NCBI GenBank assembly: GCA_937900135.1
Contig: CALCDJ010000048.1
Span: 24,716-88,715 of the forward strand
Reading direction: 5' to 3'
Source: an uncultured Blautia sp.
Lineage (GTDB): Bacteria > Bacillota > Clostridia > Lachnospirales > Lachnospiraceae
Length of the DNA: 64,000 bases
Position 1 is the first letter of the stretch. Every line of letters begins with the position of its first letter. Both the position numbers and the translations under genes were made by a program. Positions 18,299 to 26,615 of the stretch are shown piece after piece. The notes under the pieces are model-generated. The model made no database searches and was not told where the DNA came from. It saw only the letters and a program-made list of their open reading frames with translations.

Positions 18299-18361
18299 AA
18301 CTCCTCCATATACTTTGCTTCCCGAAAACGGGAGCGTTCTCTGCTGTAAAACAACAGAACC

Positions 18362-18390
18362 ATTATATCCCATAACGGAAGAATTTTAAA
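18362..18390 (-). promoter_or_regulatory. Putative promoter for the EamA-like pair
   Basis: On the minus strand TTTAAA and a consensus TATAAT are 17 bases apart, about 65 bases before the start at 18298. Confidence 0.55.
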
Positions 18391-18423
18391 TACCCAACTG
18401 AAATCTGTCCCTGGAATGCCCGC

Positions 18424-18452
18424 TTTACAATATATAGTGAAAATGATATGAT
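18424..18452 (+). promoter_or_regulatory. Putative promoter for the ArnC-like glycosyltransferase operon
   Basis: TTTACA and TATGAT are spaced by 17 bases, 52 bases before the ATG at 18504. It faces away from the EamA-pair promoter. Confidence 0.6.
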
Positions 18453-18503
18453 GTAAAGGATTATAAATAAGGATTATAAACATAGAGAGAAAGGCAAAAA
18501 AAT

Positions 18504-19436
18504 ATGAGTTTGTATTCAGTGGTAGTTCCCGTATACAACTCTGAACATACACTGGAAGAGTTATATACACGACTGGAAAAAGTATTCCGGGAAACAATCA
18601 AAGAGGAATTTGAACTGATCCTTGTGGACGATGGTTCAAAAGATCGCTCCTTTGAAGTGATGCAGGAACTTCGGAAAAAAGATCAAAGAGTTAAAATCAT
18701 TCAGATGGCACGTAATTTTGGACAGCATCCGGCGCTGCTCTGTGGATTTGCCCATGTAAAGGGGGATTTTGTGGTTACCATGGACGACGACCTTCAGCAT
18801 CAGCCGGAAGAATTGCCAAAAATGATCCGTGTTATGGAAGAAAGAGCGGATGTGGATGCGATTATCGCCAGCTATGAAGGAAGAAAACATGGATTTATCC
18901 GAAGGCTGGGAACCAAAGTTTCTGTCTGGGCCACCTCCAAAATGTTGGGCAAGGACCCCAACCTTCAGATTACCAGCTATCGTCTTCTGCGGCGTTTTCT
19001 GGTGGATGCTATGGTACAGACCAACACTTATCTGCCCCAGATCGGGAATCTTCTGGTGCTGACCTCCAACCGGATCATCAATGTTCCTGTTCAGCATGCA
19101 GCCAGAGCCTATGGAAAAAGCGGCTATTCCTTTAAACGTCTGGCCAGAGATTTCATTTATGACATTACTGCTCACACAGCATTTCCTCTGATTATGGTAC
19201 GGAACATTGGAATTGCCAGTTTTCTGGTGAGTCTGGTAATGGCGCTCTATTTTCTGATCAGATATTTTGCATGCGGAATTTCCGCCGAAGGCTGGACTTC
19301 TCTGATGCTGGTGCTTCTGGCTTTTTTTGGACTGACACTTCTGTCCATTGGAATTATTGGAATGTATCTGATGAATATTCTTAACGAAGCCAAGAAACTT
19401 CCCCATTATGTGATCCGTCAGGAGGAGACAGACTGA
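18504..19436 (+). CDS. ArnC/GtrB-like polyprenyl-phosphate glycosyltransferase (GT2)
   Basis: The 310-residue enzyme should transfer a sugar from a nucleotide to undecaprenyl phosphate on the inner membrane face. The GT-A domain (about 1-225) has VVVPVYNSEHTLEEL at the start, LVDDGSKDRS and TMDDDLQHQPEELPKM. Features I recall from E. coli ArnC are NFGQHPALLCGF (ArnC has NYGQH) and HAARAYGKSGYSF near residue 205. Two membrane helices occupy about 235-260 and 270-297. It overlaps the next start by one base (TGATG) and heads an operon with a PLP-fold protein, an ATP-grasp ligase and WecE. The sugar is not known; an amino sugar is favoured by context. Confidence 0.9.
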   Translation: MSLYSVVVPVYNSEHTLEELYTRLEKVFRETIKEEFELILVDDGSKDRSFEVMQELRKKDQRVKIIQMARNFGQHPALLCGFAHVKGDFVVTMDDDLQHQPEELPKMIRVMEERADVDAIIASYEGRKHGFIRRLGTKVSVWATSKMLGKDPNLQITSYRLLRRFLVDAMVQTNTYLPQIGNLLVLTSNRIINVPVQHAARAYGKSGYSFKRLARDFIYDITAHTAFPLIMVRNIGIASFLVSLVMALYFLIRYFACGISAEGWTSLMLVLLAFFGLTLLSIGIIGMYLMNILNEAKKLPHYVIRQEETD

Positions 19437-20401
19437 TGAAAAAAGAAATCGGCGGCTATTTGGAATTGGAGGAGCTGGGCGGCCGGGAATATTATCCGGA
19501 GCTTTATAAGGTGAATCTGGGAAGGACAGCGCTGCTCTGGCTGATAGAAAGCCGAAAGATAGAAAGACTGATCCTGCCGTATTTTCTCTGCGATTCTGTA
19601 GCAGAGGTATGTACGGGAGATGCCCTTTCTGTGGAATACTATCATCTGGACAGGGATCTGGTTCCCGTGTATCCAAAACGAAAACTTCAGGATCGGGAGT
19701 ATCTGTATCTTGTAAATTATTACGGACAGCTTACGGACAAAAAAATCCTGGAATATAAAGAAATCTATGGAAATCTTATTGTGGATCATACCCACGCATT
19801 TTTTCAGCGGCCGATAAAGGGAGTGGATACCCTGTATTCTGTGAGAAAATTCTGGGGAGTCAGCGATGGCGCCTATTTGTCCACAGATGCGGACCTTTCA
19901 GGGGAAAAGCCTCTGGATGCTTCCGGAGCGCGCATGGAACATATTCTGGGACGATATGAGAAGGACGCAGGAACCTATTACCAGCAGATGCTGGACAATG
20001 CAGCCGGATATCACGGGATGGAGATTCGCCGGATGTCCCGGCTGACAGAGAACCTTCTGGGAGCCATTGATTATGAAAAATGCAAAAAAAGACGGGAAGA
20101 GAATTACCGGATACTTTCCACTCTTCTTCCTTCTGAGAATCCCTTTACCAGGGTAATCCCAGAGGGGCCGTTTACCTATCCCTATTACCACAAAAAGGGA
20201 CAGGAATTGCGGAAATGGCTGGCAGGACGAAAAATCTTTGTTCCTGTTTACTGGGGAAACGTACTCAGAGAGCAGAAACCGGACAGTCTGGAATATCAGT
20301 GGGCTTATCATATCCTTCCCCTGCCCTGTGATCACCGATATGGGCGGGAAGAGATGGAATATATTGCAGCAGCAGTAAGAGAATGGGAGAATCTAAAATG
20401 A
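19436..20401 (+). CDS. DegT/DnrJ/EryC1-like PLP-fold protein, unusually short
   Basis: The 321-residue protein resembles sugar aminotransferases of the DegT group in outline but is shorter than the usual 370-400. Segments that fit are RLILPYFLCDSVAEV, LVNYYGQLTDKKI, LIVDHTHAFFQ (the Asp that holds the pyridine nitrogen) and YSVRKFWGVSDGAYL. In the last of these Lys138 stands where the PLP lysine is expected. The usual GEGG is replaced by VSDGA. The start overlaps the ArnC-like stop and the end overlaps the ATP-grasp start, so it belongs to one tightly coupled unit. Its reaction is unknown. It may aminate a sugar or supply an amino compound to the ATP-grasp ligase. Confidence 0.72.
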   Translation: MKKEIGGYLELEELGGREYYPELYKVNLGRTALLWLIESRKIERLILPYFLCDSVAEVCTGDALSVEYYHLDRDLVPVYPKRKLQDREYLYLVNYYGQLTDKKILEYKEIYGNLIVDHTHAFFQRPIKGVDTLYSVRKFWGVSDGAYLSTDADLSGEKPLDASGARMEHILGRYEKDAGTYYQQMLDNAAGYHGMEIRRMSRLTENLLGAIDYEKCKKRREENYRILSTLLPSENPFTRVIPEGPFTYPYYHKKGQELRKWLAGRKIFVPVYWGNVLREQKPDSLEYQWAYHILPLPCDHRYGREEMEYIAAAVREWENLK

Positions 20402-21705
20402 CACACAGAGTTTTGATCCTGGGAAGTCTGGGAGAATTTGTACAGCTTGTTCAAATGGCAAAAGAACGGGGATATGAGGTCCTTGTATGTGACGGATATG
20501 CAGATGGCCCGGCAAGAGCTTACGCAGATGCCTCCTATGTGATTCCGGTCACAGATATTCAGGCAGTGGCAGAGCTTTGTATCCGGGAAAAGGTAGATGG
20601 AATCCTCACATCTTTTTCGGATCTTCTTTTGGAGTGTATGGTAAAGATTGCAGATCAGGCAGGGCTTCCCTGTTATCTGAAACCAGAACAGCTTCCCTGG
20701 TACAGAGATAAATCAGTTTGCAGAGAAACACTAAAAAAACTGGGACTCCCCACGCCGGGCTTTATGAAACTTCCGGTGGAACTGATAGAAAAAAAGAAGG
20801 AGTCAGAGTTGAAGCGCCTTACCGCAGATCTTTGTTATCCACTGATCAGTAAGCCCATGGACAAATACGGCTCCAGGGGGATTTTTGTGATTCACCATGA
20901 AGGGGAGCTTCTGGAAAAAGCAGGGGAAACAGCAGAATTTACAGAACTTCCGGAAATTCTGGTAGAAGAATATAACGATGGATTTGAATTTAATATGATG
21001 ACCTGGGTTCTGGAGGGACAGGTGCATCTCATCAGCATTGCAGACCGTGAAAAAACAGAATTTGTACAGGGAATGCTCCCGGAAAGTACAAGAAACGTTT
21101 ATCCTTCCTGTCTGTTGTCCCAGGTGGAAAAAGAAGCTCTGGAAATTCTTCAGGGCTACATTTCTTATACCGGACAGAAGGAAGGCGCCCTTTCCATGCA
21201 GTTTTTCTGGAAACCGGACAGAGGAATTCAGGTATGCGAGATTGCAGCCCGCTTTTTTGGCTATGAGCATGAACTGACGGAGATGGTATATGGATTTTCC
21301 CTGGAAGAGCTTCTTCTGAATTCTCTTTATGACAGAGAGGCTCTGGAAGGGATGATACAGAAGCATGATCCTCATAGGCCACGGCGCTTTGGAGCAGTGT
21401 TGTATTTTCACGGAAGATTTCTCACAGTAAAAGATCAGAGCGCAGCGGAGAAACTGGCGCTTCATCCGGCAGTGGCAAAACCCTGGATCTTTTATCAGAC
21501 AGGGGAACCGGTGGTTGCCTATGGACCCAACCCCTATATGGCATTGTATTACATTCAGGCAGATACCAGAGAGGAATTGGACCGGATTACTGGAGAATTT
21601 TACAGAGAAATGAGCATCAGGGATCAGGACGGACAGGAAATTGTATACAAAAATATCCTTCCTGTGGGCAGAAATATGTATCTTGATTCTGGAAATAAGC
21701 GTTGA
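20398..21705 (+). CDS. ATP-grasp ligase of unknown substrate
   Basis: ATP-grasp enzymes join a carboxylate to an amine or similar nucleophile through an acyl phosphate. I start this 435-residue protein at ATG 20398, which overlaps the previous stop by four bases (ATGA). An N-terminal Rossmann-like preATP domain (VLILGSLGEFVQLVQMAKERGYEVLVCD) is followed by the ATP-grasp core. The core includes CYPLISKPMDKYGSRGI, with the ATP-contacting lysine and glycine-rich loop, then EILVEEYNDGFEFN and the metal-binding CEIAARFFGYEHE. The C-terminal part resembles the carbamoyl-phosphate-synthase/PurT-like group. Its position between a DegT-like protein and WecE suggests it acylates an amino sugar. That is inference. 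Confidence 0.82.
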   Translation: MTHRVLILGSLGEFVQLVQMAKERGYEVLVCDGYADGPARAYADASYVIPVTDIQAVAELCIREKVDGILTSFSDLLLECMVKIADQAGLPCYLKPEQLPWYRDKSVCRETLKKLGLPTPGFMKLPVELIEKKKESELKRLTADLCYPLISKPMDKYGSRGIFVIHHEGELLEKAGETAEFTELPEILVEEYNDGFEFNMMTWVLEGQVHLISIADREKTEFVQGMLPESTRNVYPSCLLSQVEKEALEILQGYISYTGQKEGALSMQFFWKPDRGIQVCEIAARFFGYEHELTEMVYGFSLEELLLNSLYDREALEGMIQKHDPHRPRRFGAVLYFHGRFLTVKDQSAAEKLALHPAVAKPWIFYQTGEPVVAYGPNPYMALYYIQADTREELDRITGEFYREMSIRDQDGQEIVYKNILPVGRNMYLDSGNKR

Positions 21706-21799
21706 ATTTATAACCTGAGTATGAGACAATAAAATGATTGGAATGATTCGGTTGTTTCATCGGATCAAATCCATGGAAATCAGAAACAGGGGAAGATCA

Positions 21800-22933
21800 A
21801 TGATAGATTTTAACAGACCGGCAATTGTCGGGAAAGAACTGGATTATATCCGGGATGCAGTGAACGAAGGAAAACTTTGCGGAGATGGCAAATACACCAG
21901 ACGCTGCTCCGACTGGATGAAAAAAAAGTTTGATGTGAAGCATGTGCTTCTGACTACATCCTGTACACATGCGCTGGAAATGGCCGCATTTCTTTGCGAC
22001 ATTCAGCCAGGAGACGAGGTGATCATGCCTTCTTATACCTTTGTCTCCACCGCCGATGCGTTTGTGCTTCGGGGGGCAAAGATTGTATTTGTGGATATCC
22101 GTCCGGATACCATGAATATTGATGAGAAGCTCATCGAGCAGGCCATTACGCCAAAGACGAAGGTAATTGTTCCGGTACACTATGCCGGAGTTGCCTGTGA
22201 GATGGATGAGATTATGCGTCTTGCAGGGAAATATCACCTGAAGGTGGTAGAAGATGCCGCTCAGGGTGTGGAAGCTACCTACCATGGAAAAGCGCTGGGA
22301 ACCATTGGAGATTTTGGATGTTACAGCTTCCACGAGACAAAAAATTATACGATGGGAGAGGGCGGCGCCCTTGTATTTCAGAAGAAGGAATATCTGGAAC
22401 GTGCGGAAATCCTCCGGGAAAAAGGAACGGACCGAAGCAAGTTTTTCCGGGGACAGGTGGATAAATACCGATGGATCGACTATGGCTCATCCTATCTGCC
22501 AAGCGAGCTGAATGCCGCTTATTTATATGCCCAGCTGGAAGAATGTGAGAAGATCAACAAAAAGCGTCTGGAGATTTATGATTACTATCACAGAAACTTA
22601 AAACCTCTGGCAGAGGAAGGCAAGCTGGAGCAGCCGTTTGTACCCAAGGGATGCGGACACAATGCTCATATGTACTACATAAAGGTGAGAGATATGGAGG
22701 TACGTACGGAGCTGATCCGCTATTTGAAAGAGCATGGGGTTCTAAGCGTTTTTCATTACGTTCCCCTTCACTCTTCGCCGGCAGGTCAGAAGTTTGGCCG
22801 TTTTTCCGGAGAAGATGTGTATACCACAAAAGAGAGCGAACGTCTTCTTCGTCTTCCTATGTTCTATAACCTGGATATGGAGGATGTGAAGCGGATCGTA
22901 GATATCATCATGGCGTTTCCCGGTTTTTTTTAA
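21800..22933 (+). CDS. wecE: dTDP-4-amino-4,6-dideoxygalactose transaminase (WecE/RffA)
   Basis: WecE transfers an amino group from glutamate to dTDP-4-keto-6-deoxyglucose, giving dTDP-4-amino-4,6-dideoxygalactose (dTDP-Fuc4N). The 377-residue protein begins at ATG 21800 with MIDFNRPAIVGKELDYI, which lines up with the E. coli RffA N-terminus as I remember it; the frame is open upstream to 21734. Long stretches agree with RffA: GDEVIMPSYTFVSTADAFV, VIVPVHYAGVACEMD, EDAAQGV and FFRGQVDKY. The PLP lysine is Lys181 in SFHETKNYTMGEGG, the same number as in RffA. The substrate comes from RfbA and RfbB in this locus. No WecD acetyltransferase is visible. Confidence 0.93.
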   Translation: MIDFNRPAIVGKELDYIRDAVNEGKLCGDGKYTRRCSDWMKKKFDVKHVLLTTSCTHALEMAAFLCDIQPGDEVIMPSYTFVSTADAFVLRGAKIVFVDIRPDTMNIDEKLIEQAITPKTKVIVPVHYAGVACEMDEIMRLAGKYHLKVVEDAAQGVEATYHGKALGTIGDFGCYSFHETKNYTMGEGGALVFQKKEYLERAEILREKGTDRSKFFRGQVDKYRWIDYGSSYLPSELNAAYLYAQLEECEKINKKRLEIYDYYHRNLKPLAEEGKLEQPFVPKGCGHNAHMYYIKVRDMEVRTELIRYLKEHGVLSVFHYVPLHSSPAGQKFGRFSGEDVYTTKESERLLRLPMFYNLDMEDVKRIVDIIMAFPGFF

Positions 22934-22973
22934 GCGTCCGTATTCTGAGGACAAAAAGATATGAGGTAGATAT

Positions 22974-24263
22974 ATGAAAAAATGGAAAAAGAAAGTTTTG
23001 GCAGCCACAGCAGCATTTTTGACAGCAGTCTTAACCGTAGTATCCGTTTCAGCAGCCAGTGTGGATTTAAATGGTGTCTACTCCATTTCCACCAATGATA
23101 TTCCAGGGTGGCCGGCAGGACCGGAGATTTCTTCCAGTACAGGAGTCCTTATGGAAGCATCCACAGGAACGCTGGTTTACAGCAAAGGGGGAGATGAGCT
23201 GCGCTATCCTGCCAGCATCACCAAACTTATGACCCTTCTTGTGGCTGTAGAAAACTGTGACCTGGATGAAACAGTGACCTTTACAGAAACAGGAATCCGG
23301 GATATTGCGCCGGATTCTGCCAACATTGGAATGCAGCTGGGAGAAACCATGAGCATGGAGGACTGCCTCTATGCGCTGATCATCCGTTCTGCCAATGAAG
23401 TTGCCGCACAGGTTGCAGAATATGTGGGAGGAACGGAACAGAGCTTTATTGATATGATGAATGCCCGCGCAGAAAAAATCGGATGTGTCAATACACATTT
23501 TACCAATGCCAACGGCCTTCCAGACGAAAATCATTATACGACGGCAAAAGATATGGCGCTGATCTTTCGGGAGTGTCTGAAGAACAAGACCTGCCGGAAA
23601 ATCCTGAAAACAAGTACCTATTATATAGAGCCTACCAATATGAATGGGGAACAGCGTAAACTTCACACCCATCATCCTCTTTTGGCGAAGGAATCACCAC
23701 TCTATTATGAGGGATGCATCGGTGGAAAGACTGGTATGACCATAGATGCCGGTCATACGTTGGTAACCGGAGTGAAGAAGGATGGGGTTACGTATATTGC
23801 CGTGGTGATGCGGGCAGCAGATCTGAACCAGGCCTGCCTGGACAGCCGTCTTCTTTTTGATTACGGGTATGCCAATTTTCAGAAGACAGAATATAAAAAC
23901 GGTACGGTGATTATCCCTGCCAATACAGATGTCAGCACCCTTACCAGCCAGGAAGAGAATGTGAATGGCAAAAACATGGAATGCTACTATCTGTCAGGGT
24001 ATCAGGTGGGAACAGGAAGCGTTTCCGTACCAACTCCTACCGTGGAAGTGGTGGAGGAAGCCGCTGACGGGGACGCTGAGCCCCTGTATACAGAAACAGA
24101 AGCCACGGAAAAAAAAACGGATTCTCCCTCCAATGAAAAGGGATTGTCGGATCTGAGCAAAATACTTCTTGCAGTGATGGGAGCAATGGTGGTCCTCCTC
24201 GTTGTTCTTCTCATTGCATTGGCCATCAAAAATAAAAAACACGAAAACAAGCATAAAAAATAA
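22974..24263 (+). CDS. dacF: D-alanyl-D-alanine carboxypeptidase, peptidase S11, membrane-anchored
   Basis: This low-molecular-weight penicillin-binding protein trims the terminal D-Ala from peptidoglycan stems. The 429-residue protein has a signal peptide (1-27). Its active-site motifs are all intact: Ser81-x-x-Lys84 in YPASITKLM, Ser139-Ala-Asn141 in IRSANEVA, and Lys252-Thr-Gly254 in GGKTGMT. A Thr/Glu-rich linker (about 345-390) leads to a C-terminal membrane helix (about 397-420) and a lysine-rich end. It lies 40 bases after wecE and 13 before rfbA, so it is embedded in the polysaccharide operon. A catalytically dead paralogue lies at 37346-38593. Confidence 0.93.
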   Translation: MKKWKKKVLAATAAFLTAVLTVVSVSAASVDLNGVYSISTNDIPGWPAGPEISSSTGVLMEASTGTLVYSKGGDELRYPASITKLMTLLVAVENCDLDETVTFTETGIRDIAPDSANIGMQLGETMSMEDCLYALIIRSANEVAAQVAEYVGGTEQSFIDMMNARAEKIGCVNTHFTNANGLPDENHYTTAKDMALIFRECLKNKTCRKILKTSTYYIEPTNMNGEQRKLHTHHPLLAKESPLYYEGCIGGKTGMTIDAGHTLVTGVKKDGVTYIAVVMRAADLNQACLDSRLLFDYGYANFQKTEYKNGTVIIPANTDVSTLTSQEENVNGKNMECYYLSGYQVGTGSVSVPTPTVEVVEEAADGDAEPLYTETEATEKKTDSPSNEKGLSDLSKILLAVMGAMVVLLVVLLIALAIKNKKHENKHKK

Positions 24264-24276
24264 GGAGAATTGAAGA

Positions 24277-25146
24277 ATGAAAGGAATTATACTTGCAGGT
24301 GGTTCAGGAACCAGATTATATCCTCTGACACGTTCCATTAGTAAACAGATTATGCCGGTTTATGACAAACCAATGATTTATTATCCATTATCCACATTGA
24401 TGCTGGCAGGAATCCGGGAGGTGCTGATCATCTCCACACCGAGAGATCTTCCTGTATTTGAAGAACTCTTAGGAACCGGCGAGCAGCTGGGAATGAAAAT
24501 TTCTTATGCGATTCAGGAGACTCCAAGAGGACTGGCAGATGCCTTCATTATTGGGGAAGAATTTATAGGAAAGGATCATGTGGCCCTTGTTCTTGGAGAT
24601 AATATTTTCTATGGACAGAGCTTTACCCGGGTGCTGCAGCAGGCTGCCCAGAGAGAAAAAGGCGCCACAATTTTCGGTTATTACGTACGTGACCCAAGAG
24701 AATATGGGGTGGTAGAATTTGACGAAAACGGAAAGGCTCTTTCCATCGAAGAAAAACCAGAGCATCCCAAGTCCAACTATGCAGTTCCGGGACTGTACTT
24801 CTATGACAATGATGTAGTAGAAATCGCAAAAAATGTAAAACCTTCTGCAAGAGGGGAAATTGAGATTACCAGTGTCAACAATGAATACCTTCGCCGGGGA
24901 ACCCTTCATGTGGAAACCCTTGGCCGTGGTTTTGCATGGCTGGATACCGGAAATCATGATGCCCTCCTGGATGCGGCAGAATATGTGGCAGCTGTACAGA
25001 AGAGACAGGGACTTTACATTTCCTGCATCGAAGAGATTGCCTATAAGAAAGGCTTTATTGATAAGGCTCAGCTGGTAGAACTGGCACAGCCTCTTCTGAA
25101 AACCGCTTACGGACAGTATCTCCTTGAGGTATCCGAAGGTTTATAA
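24277..25146 (+). CDS. rfbA: Glucose-1-phosphate thymidylyltransferase
   Basis: RfbA (RmlA) makes dTDP-glucose from dTTP and glucose 1-phosphate, the entry step for both dTDP-rhamnose and dTDP-Fuc4N. The 289-residue protein has the nucleotidyltransferase signature GIILAGGSGTRLYPLT at the N-terminus. It also has KQIMPVYDKPMIYYPLS, LVLGDNIFYG with the metal-binding Asp, and EEKPEHPKSNYAVPGLYFYD. Length and motifs are typical. AAGGAG lies 9 bases before the ATG. A hairpin without T tract separates it from rfbC. Confidence 0.97.
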   Translation: MKGIILAGGSGTRLYPLTRSISKQIMPVYDKPMIYYPLSTLMLAGIREVLIISTPRDLPVFEELLGTGEQLGMKISYAIQETPRGLADAFIIGEEFIGKDHVALVLGDNIFYGQSFTRVLQQAAQREKGATIFGYYVRDPREYGVVEFDENGKALSIEEKPEHPKSNYAVPGLYFYDNDVVEIAKNVKPSARGEIEITSVNNEYLRRGTLHVETLGRGFAWLDTGNHDALLDAAEYVAAVQKRQGLYISCIEEIAYKKGFIDKAQLVELAQPLLKTAYGQYLLEVSEGL

Positions 25147-25159
25147 AAAGAATGGAATC

Positions 25160-25181
25160 AGCCTGCCCGAAGGGGCAGGCT
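25160..25181 (+). other. Hairpin between rfbA and rfbC without T tract
   Basis: A perfect 9-base stem AGCCTGCCC/GGGCAGGCT with a GAAG loop is followed by CAAAATC, not by T residues. It is probably not a terminator. It could be an mRNA-stabilising or processing element that tunes rfbA against the export genes. Confidence 0.5.
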
Positions 25182-25212
25182 CAAAATCAATCAGTATGAC
25201 AGGAGTAAAAAA

Positions 25213-25767
25213 ATGGGAAAAATCAAAGTAACAGAATGCGGAGACATTGAAGGATTAAAAGTAATCGAATCTACCGTATTCGGGGATGATCGCGGTTATT
25301 TTATGGAAACCTATAATTACAATGACTTTAAAGAAGCCGGTATTGATGTGGAATTTGTGCAGGACAATCAGTCCAGTTCCCGTTACGGAGTTCTCCGGGG
25401 ACTGCATTTCCAGATTAATTATCCTCAAGATAAGCTGGTTCGCGTGGTAAATGGAGAAGTTTTTGACGTGGCGGTAGACCTTCGGGAAGGCTCTAAGACC
25501 TACGGAAAATGGTACGGTGTGGTTCTTTCCGCAGAAAATAAAAAACAATTCTTTATTCCAAAGGGCTTTGCCCATGGTTTTCTGGTGCTTTCTCCTCAGG
25601 CGGAATTTACTTACAAGTGTTCTGATTTCTATCATCCAAACGATGAGGGCGGTCTGATCTGGAACGATCCGGAGATTGGAGTAGAATGGCCGATTCCAGA
25701 AGGAATGGAACTGATTTTTTCTGACAAGGATCAGAAATGGGGCAGCTTCCGGGACTTCCAGAGATAG
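25213..25767 (+). CDS. rfbC: dTDP-4-dehydrorhamnose 3,5-epimerase
   Basis: RfbC (RmlC) epimerises dTDP-4-keto-6-deoxyglucose at C3 and C5 to dTDP-4-keto-rhamnose. The 184-residue cupin has the expected DDRGYFMETYN start, DNQSSSRYGVLRGLHFQ with the catalytic His, DVAVDLREGSKTYGKW and KGFAHGFLVLS. The ATG has AGGAG 9 bases upstream. Only 9 bases separate it from the ABC permease gene, so sugar supply and export are cotranscribed. Confidence 0.96.
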   Translation: MGKIKVTECGDIEGLKVIESTVFGDDRGYFMETYNYNDFKEAGIDVEFVQDNQSSSRYGVLRGLHFQINYPQDKLVRVVNGEVFDVAVDLREGSKTYGKWYGVVLSAENKKQFFIPKGFAHGFLVLSPQAEFTYKCSDFYHPNDEGGLIWNDPEIGVEWPIPEGMELIFSDKDQKWGSFRDFQR

Positions 25768-25776
25768 GAGAATGCA

Positions 25777-26592
25777 ATGTTAAAAACAATCTTTTCCCTG
25801 CCGGCGGACGTATACAAGAACCGCCGGCTGGTTTTGAAACTGGCAAAAAATGATTTTAAAACCAGATATGCCGGTTCTTATCTGGGAATGATCTGGGCCT
25901 TTATCCAGCCCATTGTGACCATTCTGGTATACTGGTTTGTATTTTCTGTGGGCTTTAAGCCGGCCATGGATGGCGTGGGGGTTCCCTTTGTGCTTTATCT
26001 GGTGGCAGGTATTGTGCCCTGGTTCTTTTTCCAGGATGCGCTGGTGGGAGGAACCAATGCCCTTCTTGAATATAATTACCTTGTAAAAAAAGTCGTTTTC
26101 AATATCAGCGTTCTTCCCATTGTGAAGATTATTTCCGCGCTGTTCGTACACGGCTTTTTCGTGATGTTTACCGTGATTTTATATATGTGCTACGGGAAGT
26201 TTCCAGACTGGTATTATCTGCAGATCTTTTATTACAGCGGATGTACCTTCCTTCTGGTGCTGGGACTGTCTTACGCAACCTGTGCGGTGGTGGTCTTTTT
26301 CCGTGATCTGACTCAGATCATCAACATTGGACTTCAGGTGGGCGTATGGCTGACCCCGATTATGTGGGTGGCAGAGACAGCCCTTGTCAATCATCCCCTT
26401 TTGCAGAAGGTTCTGCAGCTGAATCCCATATATTATATTGTTTCCGGATACCGGGATTCTTTTGTGTTTAAACATTGGTTTTTTGAAAGACCACTGTGGA
26501 CACTGTATTTCTGGGTATTTACCCTGGGCTGCTTCCTTTTGGGCAACTGGGTGTTCAGACGTCTGCGGGTGCATTTTGCAGATGTATTATAA
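25777..26592 (+). CDS. wzm: Polysaccharide ABC exporter permease (Wzm/TagG/RgpC-like)
   Basis: ABC-2 type permeases of this group move a lipid-linked polysaccharide across the membrane after assembly in the cytoplasm. The 271-residue protein begins with an amphipathic stretch and the typical NDFKTRYAGSYLGMIWAFIQPIVTILVYWFVF-like region (residues 24-55). About six hydrophobic segments follow, with WFFFQDALVGGTNALLEYNYLVKKVVF in the cytoplasmic loop and WLTPIMW near residue 189. It is paired with the ATPase gene 23 bases downstream. The group is shared with teichoic acid and rhamnan exporters, so the exact glycan is inferred from neighbours. Confidence 0.93.
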   Translation: MLKTIFSLPADVYKNRRLVLKLAKNDFKTRYAGSYLGMIWAFIQPIVTILVYWFVFSVGFKPAMDGVGVPFVLYLVAGIVPWFFFQDALVGGTNALLEYNYLVKKVVFNISVLPIVKIISALFVHGFFVMFTVILYMCYGKFPDWYYLQIFYYSGCTFLLVLGLSYATCAVVVFFRDLTQIINIGLQVGVWLTPIMWVAETALVNHPLLQKVLQLNPIYYIVSGYRDSFVFKHWFFERPLWTLYFWVFTLGCFLLGNWVFRRLRVHFADVL

Positions 26593-26615
26593 GAGGTTGG
26601 AAGAGAGGGTTTTAA

